A stretch of DNA of 64,000 nucleotides from Brevibacillus porteri (GTDB taxonomy: Bacteria > Bacillota > Bacilli > Brevibacillales > Brevibacillaceae): NCBI RefSeq assembly GCF_003013475.1, contig NZ_PXZO01000019.1, forward strand, positions 1 to 64,000. The letters are read 5' to 3'. This document shows, piece by piece, positions 43,642 through 53,269 of the stretch. The translations under genes were made by a program, and so were the position numbers. Below the pieces are notes generated by a model. It saw only the letters and a program-made list of their open reading frames with translations. It was not told the origin of the DNA and did no database searches. Position 1 is the stretch's first letter. The number at the start of each line of letters is the position of its first letter.

Positions 43642-44832
43642 TCAGGAGGCCGATTTCGATTTTTTGGGAGAAATAACAAGGTACAAGCCAAATCCGATCA
43701 GCCCTGCGACAAACATCAATTGGGCAAAGGCCAGCATCCCCAATAAAGTGAAGGCACCCGCTAAGAATGGAGCCATGAGAAAACCAGCGAAGTACCCGCT
43801 TCGACTCAAGAGCCCCTGCACCCCCATCACCTTGCCGCGCAGCTCATTTTGGGCTTGTTGCAAAAGTGTGCTCTCATAAACCTGTGCTGCGCCGGAAAAT
43901 AGACCCGCGAAAATCAAGAGCAATAGCACAGCCACAGCATGGTTTGCCGCGAATGCACCTACAATCCCAACGGAAAAAACAGCATAAGCAACGAGCATCC
44001 CATTCACCAGCTTCACCTGCAAACGAACTGCCACATAGGAGCCAATCAAACCTCCGACGCTCATCGCCGTCCACATTAATCCGTGCAAGGTAGCGTCACT
44101 ACCGTGCAACTGATCCGCCAAAAAAGGCAACCCGTAATTATACGCAGATGTACTCAGCGATACGAGAAAAGCTAACAGACTAATCGTCAGAAGCACGGGT
44201 GTTTCCCGCAAATAACGAAGGGTGACACGAAAGCCACTCGCTGCTTTTCCTCTGATATCCGCGTCAGATGACGTAGCTAACGCATTGTCCCCCTTCTCCT
44301 CCCAACGAAGTTTCATCAGAATCCACGCAGAGAAAAGAAAGCTGGCAGCATCCAAAGCGATCACAATCGTATAACCATAGTGATCTGTCAGCCATCCTCC
44401 CAGCATGAAGCCCATGATGCCTACCAATGACTCCAGCCTGACCTTTAATCCATTGACCTGAACCAGTTGCTCACTCCCAAATATTTGTGGCAAGGATGCC
44501 TGAAAGCTAATATGAAACAGCGTATACAGCATTCCATTGAGAAAAGCCGCTGCGATTAATACATACGGTGTCGGATAAAATGCGATGGCCAAAATAGCAA
44601 GACCGGCCCCCAGGTCGCTTGCGATCATGGTGCGCCTTCTATCCATTCGATCAGCCAACATGCCTGCCAGGGGACTAAACAGCATCCCCCCTAGCTGTCT
44701 TGCAACGAAAAAAGCCGTCATCCAATAAGCACTATGTTCAAATGTAAAAATCAACGCGCTACACGCGATCAAATTCATCCGTGATCCTAAGGATGACAAT
44801 GCATTGACATACAAATACCATTTCTTATTCAT
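43642..44832 (-). CDS. MFS transporter
   Basis: A 396-residue major facilitator with about 12 helices. The loop 2-3 motif appears as GMLADRMDRRRTM. The protein resembles the enterobactin exporter/macrolide efflux (EntS/MefA-like) branch; the substrate is unknown. It follows no obvious partner gene and is next to yunB on the same strand. Confidence 0.85.
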   Translation of the reverse strand: MNKKWYLYVNALSSLGSRMNLIACSALIFTFEHSAYWMTAFFVARQLGGMLFSPLAGMLADRMDRRRTMIASDLGAGLAILAIAFYPTPYVLIAAAFLNGMLYTLFHISFQASLPQIFGSEQLVQVNGLKVRLESLVGIMGFMLGGWLTDHYGYTIVIALDAASFLFSAWILMKLRWEEKGDNALATSSDADIRGKAASGFRVTLRYLRETPVLLTISLLAFLVSLSTSAYNYGLPFLADQLHGSDATLHGLMWTAMSVGGLIGSYVAVRLQVKLVNGMLVAYAVFSVGIVGAFAANHAVAVLLLLIFAGLFSGAAQVYESTLLQQAQNELRGKVMGVQGLLSRSGYFAGFLMAPFLAGAFTLLGMLAFAQLMFVAGLIGFGLYLVISPKKSKSAS

Positions 44833-45232
44833 CTACATCCAAACCTCCCGATCATGACAGGTGGTTTGAATCAACGCCCCCCTCTAGTGGGTGCGTACAC
44901 TGATTATGGCAGTTGACATGCGCATGCCTCCTCTTGAATGAAAATCAAAAAAAGCTTATGTTACTCGAAACAATCGGAAGGGGGACGTTCCCCAAATCGT
45001 CCTGTACGGCATTTGTTGCCGTACTTCCATAATAGGTGGTGGGTCAGCAGATTGTCGATAGCACAAAAAGGACGCTTTTTCTTTAAAAGCGCCCTAAATT
45101 CAAGTAATCCTGTTGATTTACAATGTAATAATAATGGTAAATAATTCCCTTTTGGACAAGCTCAGGCTATCACTACTCTTGAAATTTGATCATATGGTGT
45201 AGGGAGTATGACTTTCGTTTGGGAGGTTTTTT
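44833..45232. other. Intergenic region without a recognised gene
   Basis: About 400 bases between the divergent MFS and cysteine dioxygenase genes. It holds two hairpins: GTACGGCA with its complement near 45001-45026, and a GGACGCTTTT/AAAAGCGCCC type near 45069-45094. A short 68-codon frame at 44938-45144 has no ribosome site and no protein-like features. Confidence 0.5.
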
Positions 45233-45700
45233 ATGAATCTGGAACGTCTGGAACAAGCATTTGGGTCCCTCGTTTCACCTACTCCTGCCCAGCTTAGACA
45301 CGCTCTCATTTCCCTGTCTCCGTGCATGGAACAACTCGGTCCATACATCCCGGAGCCACTAAACCTGCCCTATGGACGCAAAGTATTATTCTCCACGCCA
45401 CATGTAGAGGTTGTCTTGATCCATCTACCGACAGATCAGGAATCCATTCCCCATAATCACGGTGACTCTTTTGGATGGGAATTGGTAGTCTCAGGCACGC
45501 TAACGAATATGATTTATGTCCAAACGAATAATGAAAATGAAGTACAACGAGCACAAACCACTCATGTCAGTACGGGTGAATACTATTTTGTAGAGCCTGG
45601 GGAAATCCACGCCATTCGCAACAATGGACAAAGTCCGGTTGTTTCCGTAAACGTCTACAGTCCTCCATTGCGTAATTGCCGTCACTATTGTTCCCTTTGA
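45233..45700 (+). CDS. Cysteine dioxygenase-like cupin
   Basis: A 155-residue type I cysteine dioxygenase. Iron-binding His residues are in IPHNHGDSFGWE and GEIHAIRNNG, and the conserved YSPPL end motif is present. It oxidises cysteine to cysteine sulfinate. GGGAGG lies six bases before the ATG. With mccA, mccB and the TsdA-like gene it adds to the sulfur theme of the window. Confidence 0.85.
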   Translation: MNLERLEQAFGSLVSPTPAQLRHALISLSPCMEQLGPYIPEPLNLPYGRKVLFSTPHVEVVLIHLPTDQESIPHNHGDSFGWELVVSGTLTNMIYVQTNNENEVQRAQTTHVSTGEYYFVEPGEIHAIRNNGQSPVVSVNVYSPPLRNCRHYCSL

Positions 45701-45720
45701 ACTGAAAAACTTACTATCTT

Positions 45721-47037
45721 TTACAGGTTTTCTGTTATTTCCGATAGCTCATCCGCAGAGCTGGCTACCTGTGCCACCGCTTGGTTCATATCTTCCATGA
45801 CTTTGAAGAAGTTTTCCAGCTCCCGCTGAATCCGTGAACTCTGTTCTTTACTGTCTGAGACAGCGCTCATGATTCCTTCAAAAAAGGCATTCGTCTCGTT
45901 TACTACCGCAGTGCTCGATTGGACCAGCGCCTGAATTTCTACCACGACAGACGAGAGGACCACTGTCTGTTGGTTCGTCTTCTCGATCAGCTCACGCACA
46001 CCGAAAACCGACTTTTTGGTCTGTTCTGCCAGCTTGCGTACCTCATCGGCTACGACGGCAAATCCGCGTCCCTGTTCACCCGCACGTGCTGCTTCAATCG
46101 CAGCATTTAGCGCCAAGAGATTCGTCTGCTCAGCAATTGCCGTCACGACCTCTACAATCCCTTGGATTTTTTCTGCGTTTTTCTCCATCGCGTTCATTTC
46201 TTCCGAGATTTGCTTGACGCTGCTCTGAATCAAGCACATTTGTTCCTGTTGTTTTTCCAGCTTTTCTTTGCCTTCACGGGACAGGTCTTGTGCTTTCGTG
46301 GAAAAGCCCGTGCCATTTTCAGCAAAACGAAGCACTTCTCTCGACTGTTCTGTCAATTGTACAACAGACGCGCTGTTTTCTTCTGAGACCGCTGCCAGCT
46401 CATGCGCAGAATTGGTCAGGAGGATTCGCAGCTCGTCCTTTTTGTCTTGTTCCGCTCGCCGCGCCTTTTCATGCTCGTTTTCGTATTCCTCCAGCACAAT
46501 TTGCTGTTCGATGCTGAGAATCTTCGTGACGGTCGTGAGGGCTTGTACGAATTCGTCCTTGTCCGCGATATTTTTATGCAAGAGATCAATCAAGGAAACC
46601 ATCATGTTTTGAAATGCACTCAAGTACCATTTTGGTTCCAAGCCTATTCGCATATGAATAACAGCAATTCTACTGCGCTGTTCAATGTAAGCGCTGTCGA
46701 TGCGTCCGCTAAACATTTCGCAGATATGGCGGTTCAACGTTAATTTCAACCGTTCAATCGTACTGTTTTGGTTTACAATCTTCATTAAAAGCGGTTCTTT
46801 TTCAATACTGGTATAAAAATAGTCGACAATAGCGTCAATATTTTGAATGATAAGTGGCTGAAGTGCTTTCACAATGGCCAATTCTTCTTCGGTCAAATTG
46901 ATCATTGCTAGTTGCTTCGCGAGGGTACTTTTCCCTCCAATGTACACTTCCCCCTTTTCCTTCACCCCCTGAAAAAAAGATTCACTTTTTCCTTTCCCTT
47001 TCAATCCAAAAAAGGTGGAAAACGGACATGTGCTCAT
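45721..47037 (-). CDS. hemAT: Heme-based aerotaxis transducer
   Basis: A 438-residue globin-coupled chemotaxis receptor. The globin domain covers residues 20-190, with the proximal heme His128 in [15 protein letters not shown]. The C-terminal signalling hairpin contains the conserved [20 protein letters not shown]. There is no transmembrane segment, as in B. subtilis HemAT, so it is cytoplasmic and senses oxygen. The ATG at 47037 follows AAAGGAG by eight bases. Confidence 0.93.
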   Translation of the reverse strand: MSTCPFSTFFGLKGKGKSESFFQGVKEKGEVYIGGKSTLAKQLAMINLTEEELAIVKALQPLIIQNIDAIVDYFYTSIEKEPLLMKIVNQNSTIERLKLTLNRHICEMFSGRIDSAYIEQRSRIAVIHMRIGLEPKWYLSAFQNMMVSLIDLLHKNIADKDEFVQALTTVTKILSIEQQIVLEEYENEHEKARRAEQDKKDELRILLTNSAHELAAVSEENSASVVQLTEQSREVLRFAENGTGFSTKAQDLSREGKEKLEKQQEQMCLIQSSVKQISEEMNAMEKNAEKIQGIVEVVTAIAEQTNLLALNAAIEAARAGEQGRGFAVVADEVRKLAEQTKKSVFGVRELIEKTNQQTVVLSSVVVEIQALVQSSTAVVNETNAFFEGIMSAVSDSKEQSSRIQRELENFFKVMEDMNQAVAQVASSADELSEITENL

Positions 47038-47113
47038 AGCCTGAACTCCTTTTATCCGAGTACATATAACTCTGGAATATCCTTTCAATTATATACCCCT
47101 TTGCAAACGGGTG

Positions 47114-47143
47114 TAAACCGCCCACATGGGCTATGGGCGGTTG
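47114..47143. terminator. Hairpin after the secreted repeat protein gene
   Basis: AACCGCCCA pairs with TGGGCGGTT. The T tail is short on both strands, so termination is plausible but not strong. Confidence 0.55.
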
Positions 47144-47161
47144 TTTGAGCCTAGCAAACAC

Positions 47162-47953
47162 CTACATTTCCGCTTTCCTCACGACTGCCCGTTGTAGCTT
47201 CCAGCTAGTCTTGTCCCATTTCCAATACGACTCCACATATGCGATCGTATCGGCGTTGGCTACACCGCTGACTCTTTGTTCTCCTTTTAATTCACAAATA
47301 CCATCACGATTCTCATCGATGGGCATGAGTACGCTGAATGTGTTAGGCATGACCTCTACTGGAGAAACTAGCTTCCCGTTCTTGTATACCCCATTTTCTT
47401 CATAGATTTTTTTGCGATCTGACAAATCCAGAACGACAGTCTCCCCCGTCTCCTTGATCGTCAATGACGCTTTGTAATGATCCTGGTAGGAGCCCGAAAT
47501 CGTCAAGGGCTGAGGAACAGGCAGAATCGCCGGCTTATTGTCCTTGTCTGCGAACAAATAAAACTCAGACGTCCCTGCACTGCCCCCAGTCGGCGCCTGA
47601 AGCAAAATTTGTTGCACACCCCCGCCGGTAAAATCACAAAAGAACATCTCCGGCTGATAAGCGCCATACGGTGTTGTAAAAAAGGTTGTTTTTTTCGCAA
47701 CGGGATCTTGAACCATGATTTTTAGGTGCTCGAAGTAAGGACTGTCTGCCGCAAACCTCTTTCCTAGCAACGTAACGAAATCCAGCCGACCATCGCCTGT
47801 CACATCCTGCCGTTTGATCTGGATTTGCTCGAACACAGTTGGAGGAGGCTGTACGTCTCTCCCCTCCAAGGCAAGAGCGACTTGTCCCCACCCGGCTCCT
47901 GTCAACATCCATACGATACAGCCAATCATACCTACCCTCTTGTTTGTCCACAT
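47162..47953 (-). CDS. Secreted FG-GAP-like protein (paralogue B)
   Basis: A 263-residue exported protein with an N-terminal signal (VGMIGCIVWMLTGAGWGQVALA). It shares its plan and several blocks with the protein at 3262-4155: Asp-rich loops (DVTGDGRLD, DENRDGICE), TGGSAG, and GEQRVSGVANADT near the end. Function is unknown; calcium binding by the loops is an inference. The Asp loops are less regular than in paralogue A. Confidence 0.75.
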   Translation of the reverse strand: MWTNKRVGMIGCIVWMLTGAGWGQVALALEGRDVQPPPTVFEQIQIKRQDVTGDGRLDFVTLLGKRFAADSPYFEHLKIMVQDPVAKKTTFFTTPYGAYQPEMFFCDFTGGGVQQILLQAPTGGSAGTSEFYLFADKDNKPAILPVPQPLTISGSYQDHYKASLTIKETGETVVLDLSDRKKIYEENGVYKNGKLVSPVEVMPNTFSVLMPIDENRDGICELKGEQRVSGVANADTIAYVESYWKWDKTSWKLQRAVVRKAEM

Positions 47954-48071
47954 ATCGATACATCCACCTTTTCATCTGTTCAGCTTACCTGTAGTATGCA
48001 AAAAATAGCTTTGGTCAAACCGCTCGAAACGGTAAAATAAGAGAGAGGGATCGCAGAAAGTGAGGAACACT

Positions 48072-48752
48072 ATGGCAATGAAACGTGCGGTATTATTTGG
48101 AGCGACCGGACTCGTCGGCCGTGCATTGCTACAACATCTCTTGAAAGATGACGCATATGGAAAAATCATCGCTGTCGTCCGCAACGCGCTCCCTTTCACA
48201 CATCCTCGCTTGCAGACAGTCGTCATTGACTTTCGTCAGTTGGGGGATTGCCGACAGTTTTTAGAAGGAGCAGACATCTTTTGCTGCTTGGGGACAACCA
48301 TGAAAAAGGCTGGTAGTCGTGAGGGTTTTCGCACAGTGGATTATCAGTACCCGCTCGAAATTGCTCGATTGGCAAAAGAAGAAGGAGCCAGCCAGTTTCT
48401 CATCATCACAGCAATCGGCGCAAATAGCCGATCCGTCTTTTTCTATAATCGTGTAAAAGGTGAGCTGGAGGAAGCACTGCGCGAGTTGGCGCTTCCGAGT
48501 CTGCATTTGTTCCACCCTTCCCTTTTACTGGGCCCGCGACAGGAACACCGGCGATCGGAAGAGCTCGGTGCGAAGCTATCACACTCACTCTCGTTTCTCT
48601 GGATCGGACCGTTACGCGCCTATCAACCTGTCACTGCAACAGATGTCGCAGGAGCCATGCATCACATCGCCTCTCTTGGACTGGCAGGTGCGCATGTGTA
48701 CGAATCAAGGGAATTACCACAGTTAGCCGCAGCGGGAAAAAGGACGAGTTGA
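48072..48752 (+). CDS. NAD(P)-binding oxidoreductase of the HTATIP2/YwnB-like type
   Basis: A 226-residue atypical short-chain dehydrogenase. The nucleotide motif is GATGLVGRAL at the N terminus; YNRVKGELEEAL matches the Tyr-x3-Lys active-site pattern and LLGPRQEHR the C-terminal substrate region. Substrate is unknown. The ATG at 48072 is preceded by GTGAGG; the frame extends four codons further. Confidence 0.85.
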   Translation: MAMKRAVLFGATGLVGRALLQHLLKDDAYGKIIAVVRNALPFTHPRLQTVVIDFRQLGDCRQFLEGADIFCCLGTTMKKAGSREGFRTVDYQYPLEIARLAKEEGASQFLIITAIGANSRSVFFYNRVKGELEEALRELALPSLHLFHPSLLLGPRQEHRRSEELGAKLSHSLSFLWIGPLRAYQPVTATDVAGAMHHIASLGLAGAHVYESRELPQLAAAGKRTS

Positions 48753-48799
48753 CGTTCATACGTATAGGATGAAGACTTTTATCGAGGAGGCGAATTGGC

Positions 48800-48976
48800 A
48801 TGACGACTCCCAAGCAACAGCGTGCATCACAGGCTCCGCCTAGTCGCCGAGCACTTCGTTCTGCTTATGAACTGATTCTCACACAGATCTGGCCCCGTCT
48901 ACCCGCCGCAACCGAATCCACTAGCAGGAGAATCGATCATGAAGATCAGACTCGTACAAAACGGAATCATCACTGA
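48800..48976 (+). CDS. Possible 58-residue small protein overlapping corA
   Basis: A short ORF with a clear GGAGG nine bases before its ATG. It is basic and Arg/Gln-rich (MTTPKQQRASQAPP ... SRRALRSAYELIL) and runs 38 bases into corA in another frame. It may be a small protein or a leader peptide coupling corA translation. No known family is recognised. Confidence 0.4.
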   Translation: MTTPKQQRASQAPPSRRALRSAYELILTQIWPRLPAATESTSRRIDHEDQTRTKRNHH

Positions 48977-49874
48977 GATAGAAGACATCGAAGAGGCTGC
49001 TACTCCACCTGTGAACGGGTTTTACTGGATTCATGCCGCACCATTCGATTTGGATATTTTACAGCCGCTGTTCGGACTGCATCATCTGGCTGTCGAGGAC
49101 TGCATCGACGAGGAAGAACAGCGGCCCAAGCTGCAACATTACGATGATCATTACTTTATGGTCATTAATGGCATTACCTTCCACAATCATGATATCTTCT
49201 TACGCGAGATCAATATTTTTTTGGGCAGCAGCACCATTATCACCGTAACGAAGCAGGAGGCCCCCGAATTCACTACCATGCTGTCAATCATCCGAGAAAA
49301 AGAAGTCAATCGGCCCGATGCGTTTCTGTACTACTTGGTAGATCAAATTGTCGATCGTTATTTTGATGTGACAGAAAAAATTGAAGACCTGCTTGAAAAC
49401 CTGGAAGAACAAATTTTGATGCACACGAAAAAATCCCATCTGGATCAAATTATCGGGCTGCGCAGTGAAATCTTGTACGCCCGTAAAATGCTCGTTCCCC
49501 AGCGGGATTTGATTGACGCCCTACATAAAAAAGAACTCCCGCTGATTCAACCTTATTTGCGGAAGTACTTTGGCGATATTGTAGAGGATGCCAGCAAAAT
49601 TGTAGAGAGCTTTGAAGCTTTTCGCGAACTCATCGGAAACTTGCGCGAAGCGTATCAAGCGGCGCTTGCTGGCAGAGCCAACGATATTATGCGTGTTTTT
49701 ACCGCCTTGACGACGATTTTTATGCCGTTGACCATTGTGACCGGTATATACGGGATGAACTTTGATGTGATGCCTGAGCTGCATTCACCCTACGGCTACT
49801 ACATCGTGCTGGGAAGTATGGCGGCGATCGGCACGACGATGTTTATCATTTTCAAAAAGAAAGACTGGCTCTGA
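48939..49874 (+). CDS. corA: CorA-family magnesium transporter
   Basis: A 311-residue CorA protein: a large N-terminal cytoplasmic domain and two C-terminal helices, the first ending in the selectivity motif YGMNF. It imports Mg2+ (or other divalent cations) as a pentamer. CAGGAGA lies seven bases before the ATG. Its stop codon abuts, without a gap, the stop of the convergent HD-GYP gene. Confidence 0.9.
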   Translation: MKIRLVQNGIITEIEDIEEAATPPVNGFYWIHAAPFDLDILQPLFGLHHLAVEDCIDEEEQRPKLQHYDDHYFMVINGITFHNHDIFLREINIFLGSSTIITVTKQEAPEFTTMLSIIREKEVNRPDAFLYYLVDQIVDRYFDVTEKIEDLLENLEEQILMHTKKSHLDQIIGLRSEILYARKMLVPQRDLIDALHKKELPLIQPYLRKYFGDIVEDASKIVESFEAFRELIGNLREAYQAALAGRANDIMRVFTALTTIFMPLTIVTGIYGMNFDVMPELHSPYGYYIVLGSMAAIGTTMFIIFKKKDWL

Positions 49875-50969
49875 TTATACCAAATCTCCACAGGCGATGA
49901 TCATGAGCGTCAGCATTTTGGACAAGTCACACTCATAGGGTTGCTCAATATCCCGACCTTCTTCATCCACCAGGACTCTGACGATCGGACGGCTCGGCAT
50001 TCCTTTGTTCGAATCGACGACGACACCAGACATACCATTGTTCAGGCTGACGGTCAGACCAACAGGGTAGAGTGCAATCGTATTTCGCAAAGCCTCTACA
50101 TACACATGGTCAAACAGTTTGCCTGAACCGGAGTAGAGCACCTCCATCGCTTCATGAGGGAGCATTCCGCGACGGTATACCCGATGCGACGTCAGAGCAT
50201 CGAATACATCGGCCACTGCCATCAAGCGACCAAACGGATGAATCTCTTCTTTTTTCAAGTGCCGCGGATAACCGGAGCCATCCCAGCGCTCGTGATGCTG
50301 AAAAGCACAGTGGGCTGCAAGCAATGGGATGTCGTCTTGACGACGCAGCATTTCAAAACCGATCTCTGTATGTCTTTTCATGATTTCAAATTCTTCTTGC
50401 GTAAGGCGGCCCGGTTTTTGCAAAATGTCGTCTGGGATATGCATTTTTCCTATGTCGTGGAGCATACCGCCAATACTAATCTCCAACACATCTTTTTCCG
50501 AACAGCCAGTATTTATAGCGAGAGCTGTGCTATACAAGGCAACGTTAAATGAGTGCGTGAATATGTAATTGTCGAAGGCGCAAGCATCTGCCAGTAAATT
50601 CATGGCTGAATCACTACTGTTCAATTCATCCGCAACGGTTTGCATGACATCCCGCAGCTTACGTCCCAAACCCTTGTCCGAAAAAAGCTGCTGCCATTTA
50701 TCCGGGACTTGATGAACGGTTCGGAATGTATCGTGAATAATGGACATTGCTTGTCTGCGAGTATTTTCGGAAATGACTGTCTCCACAATAATATCATCCG
50801 TGCGCTTGTCTTGGATGTAGAGACTGTTCACGTTTTTGTTTTTGAGTCGAGTTATCATTCGTTGGGTTAGTTCTACTCCAGCGCCAACGAGAATCGTTCC
50901 GTTCTCTGTATAGATGGAACGAGCCAGTTTATCACCCGGCTGGCATTTTTGAATGGATTTCAGTCGCAT
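49875..50969 (-). CDS. HD-GYP domain protein
   Basis: A 364-residue protein with an HD-GYP domain in its middle: HDIGK, HTEIGFEML, HHERWDGSGYP and ADVFDALTSHRVYR. Most residues that bind the metal centre are present, so cyclic di-GMP hydrolysis is plausible. No receiver or membrane domain is attached; flanking parts are small. The ATG is preceded by GGAAAGG. Confidence 0.87.
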   Translation of the reverse strand: MRLKSIQKCQPGDKLARSIYTENGTILVGAGVELTQRMITRLKNKNVNSLYIQDKRTDDIIVETVISENTRRQAMSIIHDTFRTVHQVPDKWQQLFSDKGLGRKLRDVMQTVADELNSSDSAMNLLADACAFDNYIFTHSFNVALYSTALAINTGCSEKDVLEISIGGMLHDIGKMHIPDDILQKPGRLTQEEFEIMKRHTEIGFEMLRRQDDIPLLAAHCAFQHHERWDGSGYPRHLKKEEIHPFGRLMAVADVFDALTSHRVYRRGMLPHEAMEVLYSGSGKLFDHVYVEALRNTIALYPVGLTVSLNNGMSGVVVDSNKGMPSRPIVRVLVDEEGRDIEQPYECDLSKMLTLMIIACGDLV

Positions 50970-51128
50970 TTCCTTTCCTTCGCCTTTCCTCAGGGTATCC
51001 CTATTATAGCGTGATTCGACTTGATTCTACATGAAATTTTTTCTAGATTTTCTTTTTATGTCTACCGAGGAAAGACACTGGAGACGAGTTTGTCTGGAAG
51101 AATCCTTGTTTGCAAGGGAGACGATCGT

Positions 51129-52142
51129 ATGTCGCTTATCGAAAAAGAATTAACGCAGCCTCTTTCATTATGTGATCAGGATGGCCGCTTGCTTCCCGAA
51201 GCGATTGGTTGGTCCCGTTATCCGTTGCATGACTGCCAGTTTAGCGGGCATTGGCTTCGTCGGAAAAAATGGAATTTTTGGTTTATCACCGCGCCTGAAT
51301 GTGCGATGTCGATTGCGATGGTCAATCTGGATTACGCTGGCATTGTCTTTGTCCATTTTATTGATCTAACGACAGGGGAGACCGCGGACAGTGCCGTAAC
51401 GGTTCCTTTTGGTGCAGGGATTCGACTGGGTGCCACCGTAGATGAGCCTTGTCATTTTGTGAGTCGCAAGCTCTCTGTCTCCTTTCAGCCAGGAGCCAGC
51501 GGAACGAGCGTAGAAGCGACTGCCATATGTCCCGGCGATAAAACTCTCTCGCTCGACATCGTGATTGATCCGCCATCCGAATCCTTAAATGTCGTGATAC
51601 CGTGGAGTGCGGAGCGCTTTCAGTTCACTTCGAAGCAAACGGCACGGCCTGTGCACGGCACTATTGCCTATAACGGGAAAACCTATTTGCTCGATCGGCA
51701 GAATACCTTTGCCAGTCTGGATTTTGGACGTGGCGTTTGGCCATACCACACTCGTTGGAACTGGACGACCTGCTCTTTCCGTCACGCGAAGGGTGTCGCA
51801 GGCTTTAACTTTGGCAGAGGCTGGACGGACGGAACGGGTATGACGGAAAATGGCTTGATGATTGATGGTGTCCTCTACAAGCTGAGCGAACAGATTCGTT
51901 TTTCCTACGATCCTGACAACCGGATGCTCCCTTGGACGCTTGCGAGTGAAGAATCTTCTGCGGTACGCCTCACCTTTACGCCGCTCTTTGCTCGAACCGA
52001 GCACAAAAATTTTGCATTGGTGCGAACCACTTTGCATCAAGTAATTGGCCGTTATGACGGAACCATTTTATCCGCTGATGGAAAAACGATTGCGGTGGAA
52101 AATAAGATTGGGATTTGTGAGGAGCAGTCGGCACGTTGGTGA
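51129..52142 (+). CDS. DUF2804 family protein
   Basis: A 337-residue DUF2804 protein. Recognisable parts are LSLCDQDGRLLPEAIGWSRY at the start and FDFGRGVWPY-like sequence (LDFGRGVWPYHTRWNWTTC) in the C-terminal half. The fold is expected to be beta-rich; function is unknown. The ATG at 51129 follows AAGGGAGA; a longer upstream frame has no support. A terminator follows, and beyond it the AT-rich island begins. Confidence 0.82.
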   Translation: MSLIEKELTQPLSLCDQDGRLLPEAIGWSRYPLHDCQFSGHWLRRKKWNFWFITAPECAMSIAMVNLDYAGIVFVHFIDLTTGETADSAVTVPFGAGIRLGATVDEPCHFVSRKLSVSFQPGASGTSVEATAICPGDKTLSLDIVIDPPSESLNVVIPWSAERFQFTSKQTARPVHGTIAYNGKTYLLDRQNTFASLDFGRGVWPYHTRWNWTTCSFRHAKGVAGFNFGRGWTDGTGMTENGLMIDGVLYKLSEQIRFSYDPDNRMLPWTLASEESSAVRLTFTPLFARTEHKNFALVRTTLHQVIGRYDGTILSADGKTIAVENKIGICEEQSARW

Positions 52143-52169
52143 TGAAGACAGACAACCTGAAAAATGATA

Positions 52170-52215
52170 ATGGAGCTGGTGAGAACAATTCGTTTTCTAT
52201 CAGCTCCATTTTTAT
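52170..52215 (+). terminator. Terminator of the DUF2804 gene
   Basis: ATGGAGCTG (52170-52178) pairs with CAGCTCCAT (52201-52209) and is followed by TTTTTAT. Confidence 0.78.
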
Positions 52216-52341
52216 CTATAGTTGCCTTGTGGAAGTGGCAAGGAAATTAATGGCTAAAGCAACATGTAAGTTTTTGTCTAAAAATAATCCGTATCATGTA
52301 GAAAAGATATTGCCACATTACTGATGTGAAACACTTTACGT

Positions 52342-52353
52342 AACAACGTTGTT
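52342..52353. promoter_or_regulatory. Palindrome upstream of the AT-rich operon
   Basis: AACAACGTTGTT is a perfect 12-base palindrome about 78 bases before the first gene of the island. It could be an operator. I see no clear sigma factor motif beside it. Confidence 0.3.
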
Positions 52354-52430
52354 GGAAATATGGCATGAGTAAAACGATAAGTAGCACTGTACAAGAAAGC
52401 TTTTATCATTCAGAAAAAGGAGAATGTCTA

Positions 52431-53261
52431 ATGTTAAAAATGAAAGCTGAGGATATTGACCGCAAGGAACAGGACAAGAATCCACGTGAAGAGGACATAA
52501 AAATAGAAGTAGAAAAAATAAAAGAAAAAAAGACGGAAGAACAAAAGCAAACGGAAAGAGCTAGCACGGAAGCCGGTATGATTGTACAAGAACGCATGGC
52601 AAGTCATTTGGAAGATCAGACTGTTGCAATGGCACAACTACCAGAATATGGGGCGCAAAATTCATTAGAGACGGTTAGGCAAGAACAAACCGCGTTAAAT
52701 AGACTGTCCGAGCAAGTATCAGAGCTCGTAAGAAGGTTAGGAGCAAATGGCAGATCGGCTGCGATTGCAAAATATGCTGCAATCACAGCTGGAGTTGTTA
52801 CTACAATCGCTGCCGCTACTGGTATTTATTACAACATCATGAAGATAGCAGAAAATTCAACAGAAGTGAAGTCACGCCTTAAGAGTGATATTCCGGATAT
52901 TCCGGAGGCTGAGGAAATTTTTATGGCATGGAAACGTAAATCTGATAAAGACTTCTGGGAAAACATAGCTTCCAATGTAGAAAGCGCTACACCACCCTAT
53001 TCTTATCAGGATTTGCTTCTTTTCATGGAATTTACTGAAGATATTTCAAAATATTTGATGCAGTCAACATTTACGTGGGAGAACGGGGATGAGAAGCTTA
53101 CTATCGTTAAATCACTGGCAGATCAGATAGATAAGGAGTCATTTGCTACTACACTGCGGATGCTCCCGCAGCTTACTTATAAAGGCAAAATACTGCCCCG
53201 TACTATTGCTGCAAACCTTATGTCACATGCCATTACATTCTGGTATATAAACTACGAATAG
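52431..53261 (+). CDS. Unrecognised coiled-coil protein with one membrane segment
   Basis: A 276-residue protein of no recognised family. Residues 5-45 are extremely charged (Lys/Glu, IKIEVEKIKEKKTEEQKQTE). Residues 77-103 continue as a likely coiled coil. One hydrophobic segment (about 111-134, AIAKYAAITAGVVTTIAAAT) is followed by a helical C-terminal domain. AAAGGAG is eight bases before the ATG. The 688-residue gene begins eight bases after its stop, so the two form an operon. Composition is far more AT-rich than the flanks. Confidence 0.8.
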   Translation: MLKMKAEDIDRKEQDKNPREEDIKIEVEKIKEKKTEEQKQTERASTEAGMIVQERMASHLEDQTVAMAQLPEYGAQNSLETVRQEQTALNRLSEQVSELVRRLGANGRSAAIAKYAAITAGVVTTIAAATGIYYNIMKIAENSTEVKSRLKSDIPDIPEAEEIFMAWKRKSDKDFWENIASNVESATPPYSYQDLLLFMEFTEDISKYLMQSTFTWENGDEKLTIVKSLADQIDKESFATTLRMLPQLTYKGKILPRTIAANLMSHAITFWYINYE

Positions 53262-53269
53262 GAGAAACG

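Noticed and set aside
44938-45144. A 68-codon plus-strand frame in the MFS-dioxygenase gap
   Set aside because: No ribosome site, no hydrophobic or domain pattern, and it spans a hairpin.
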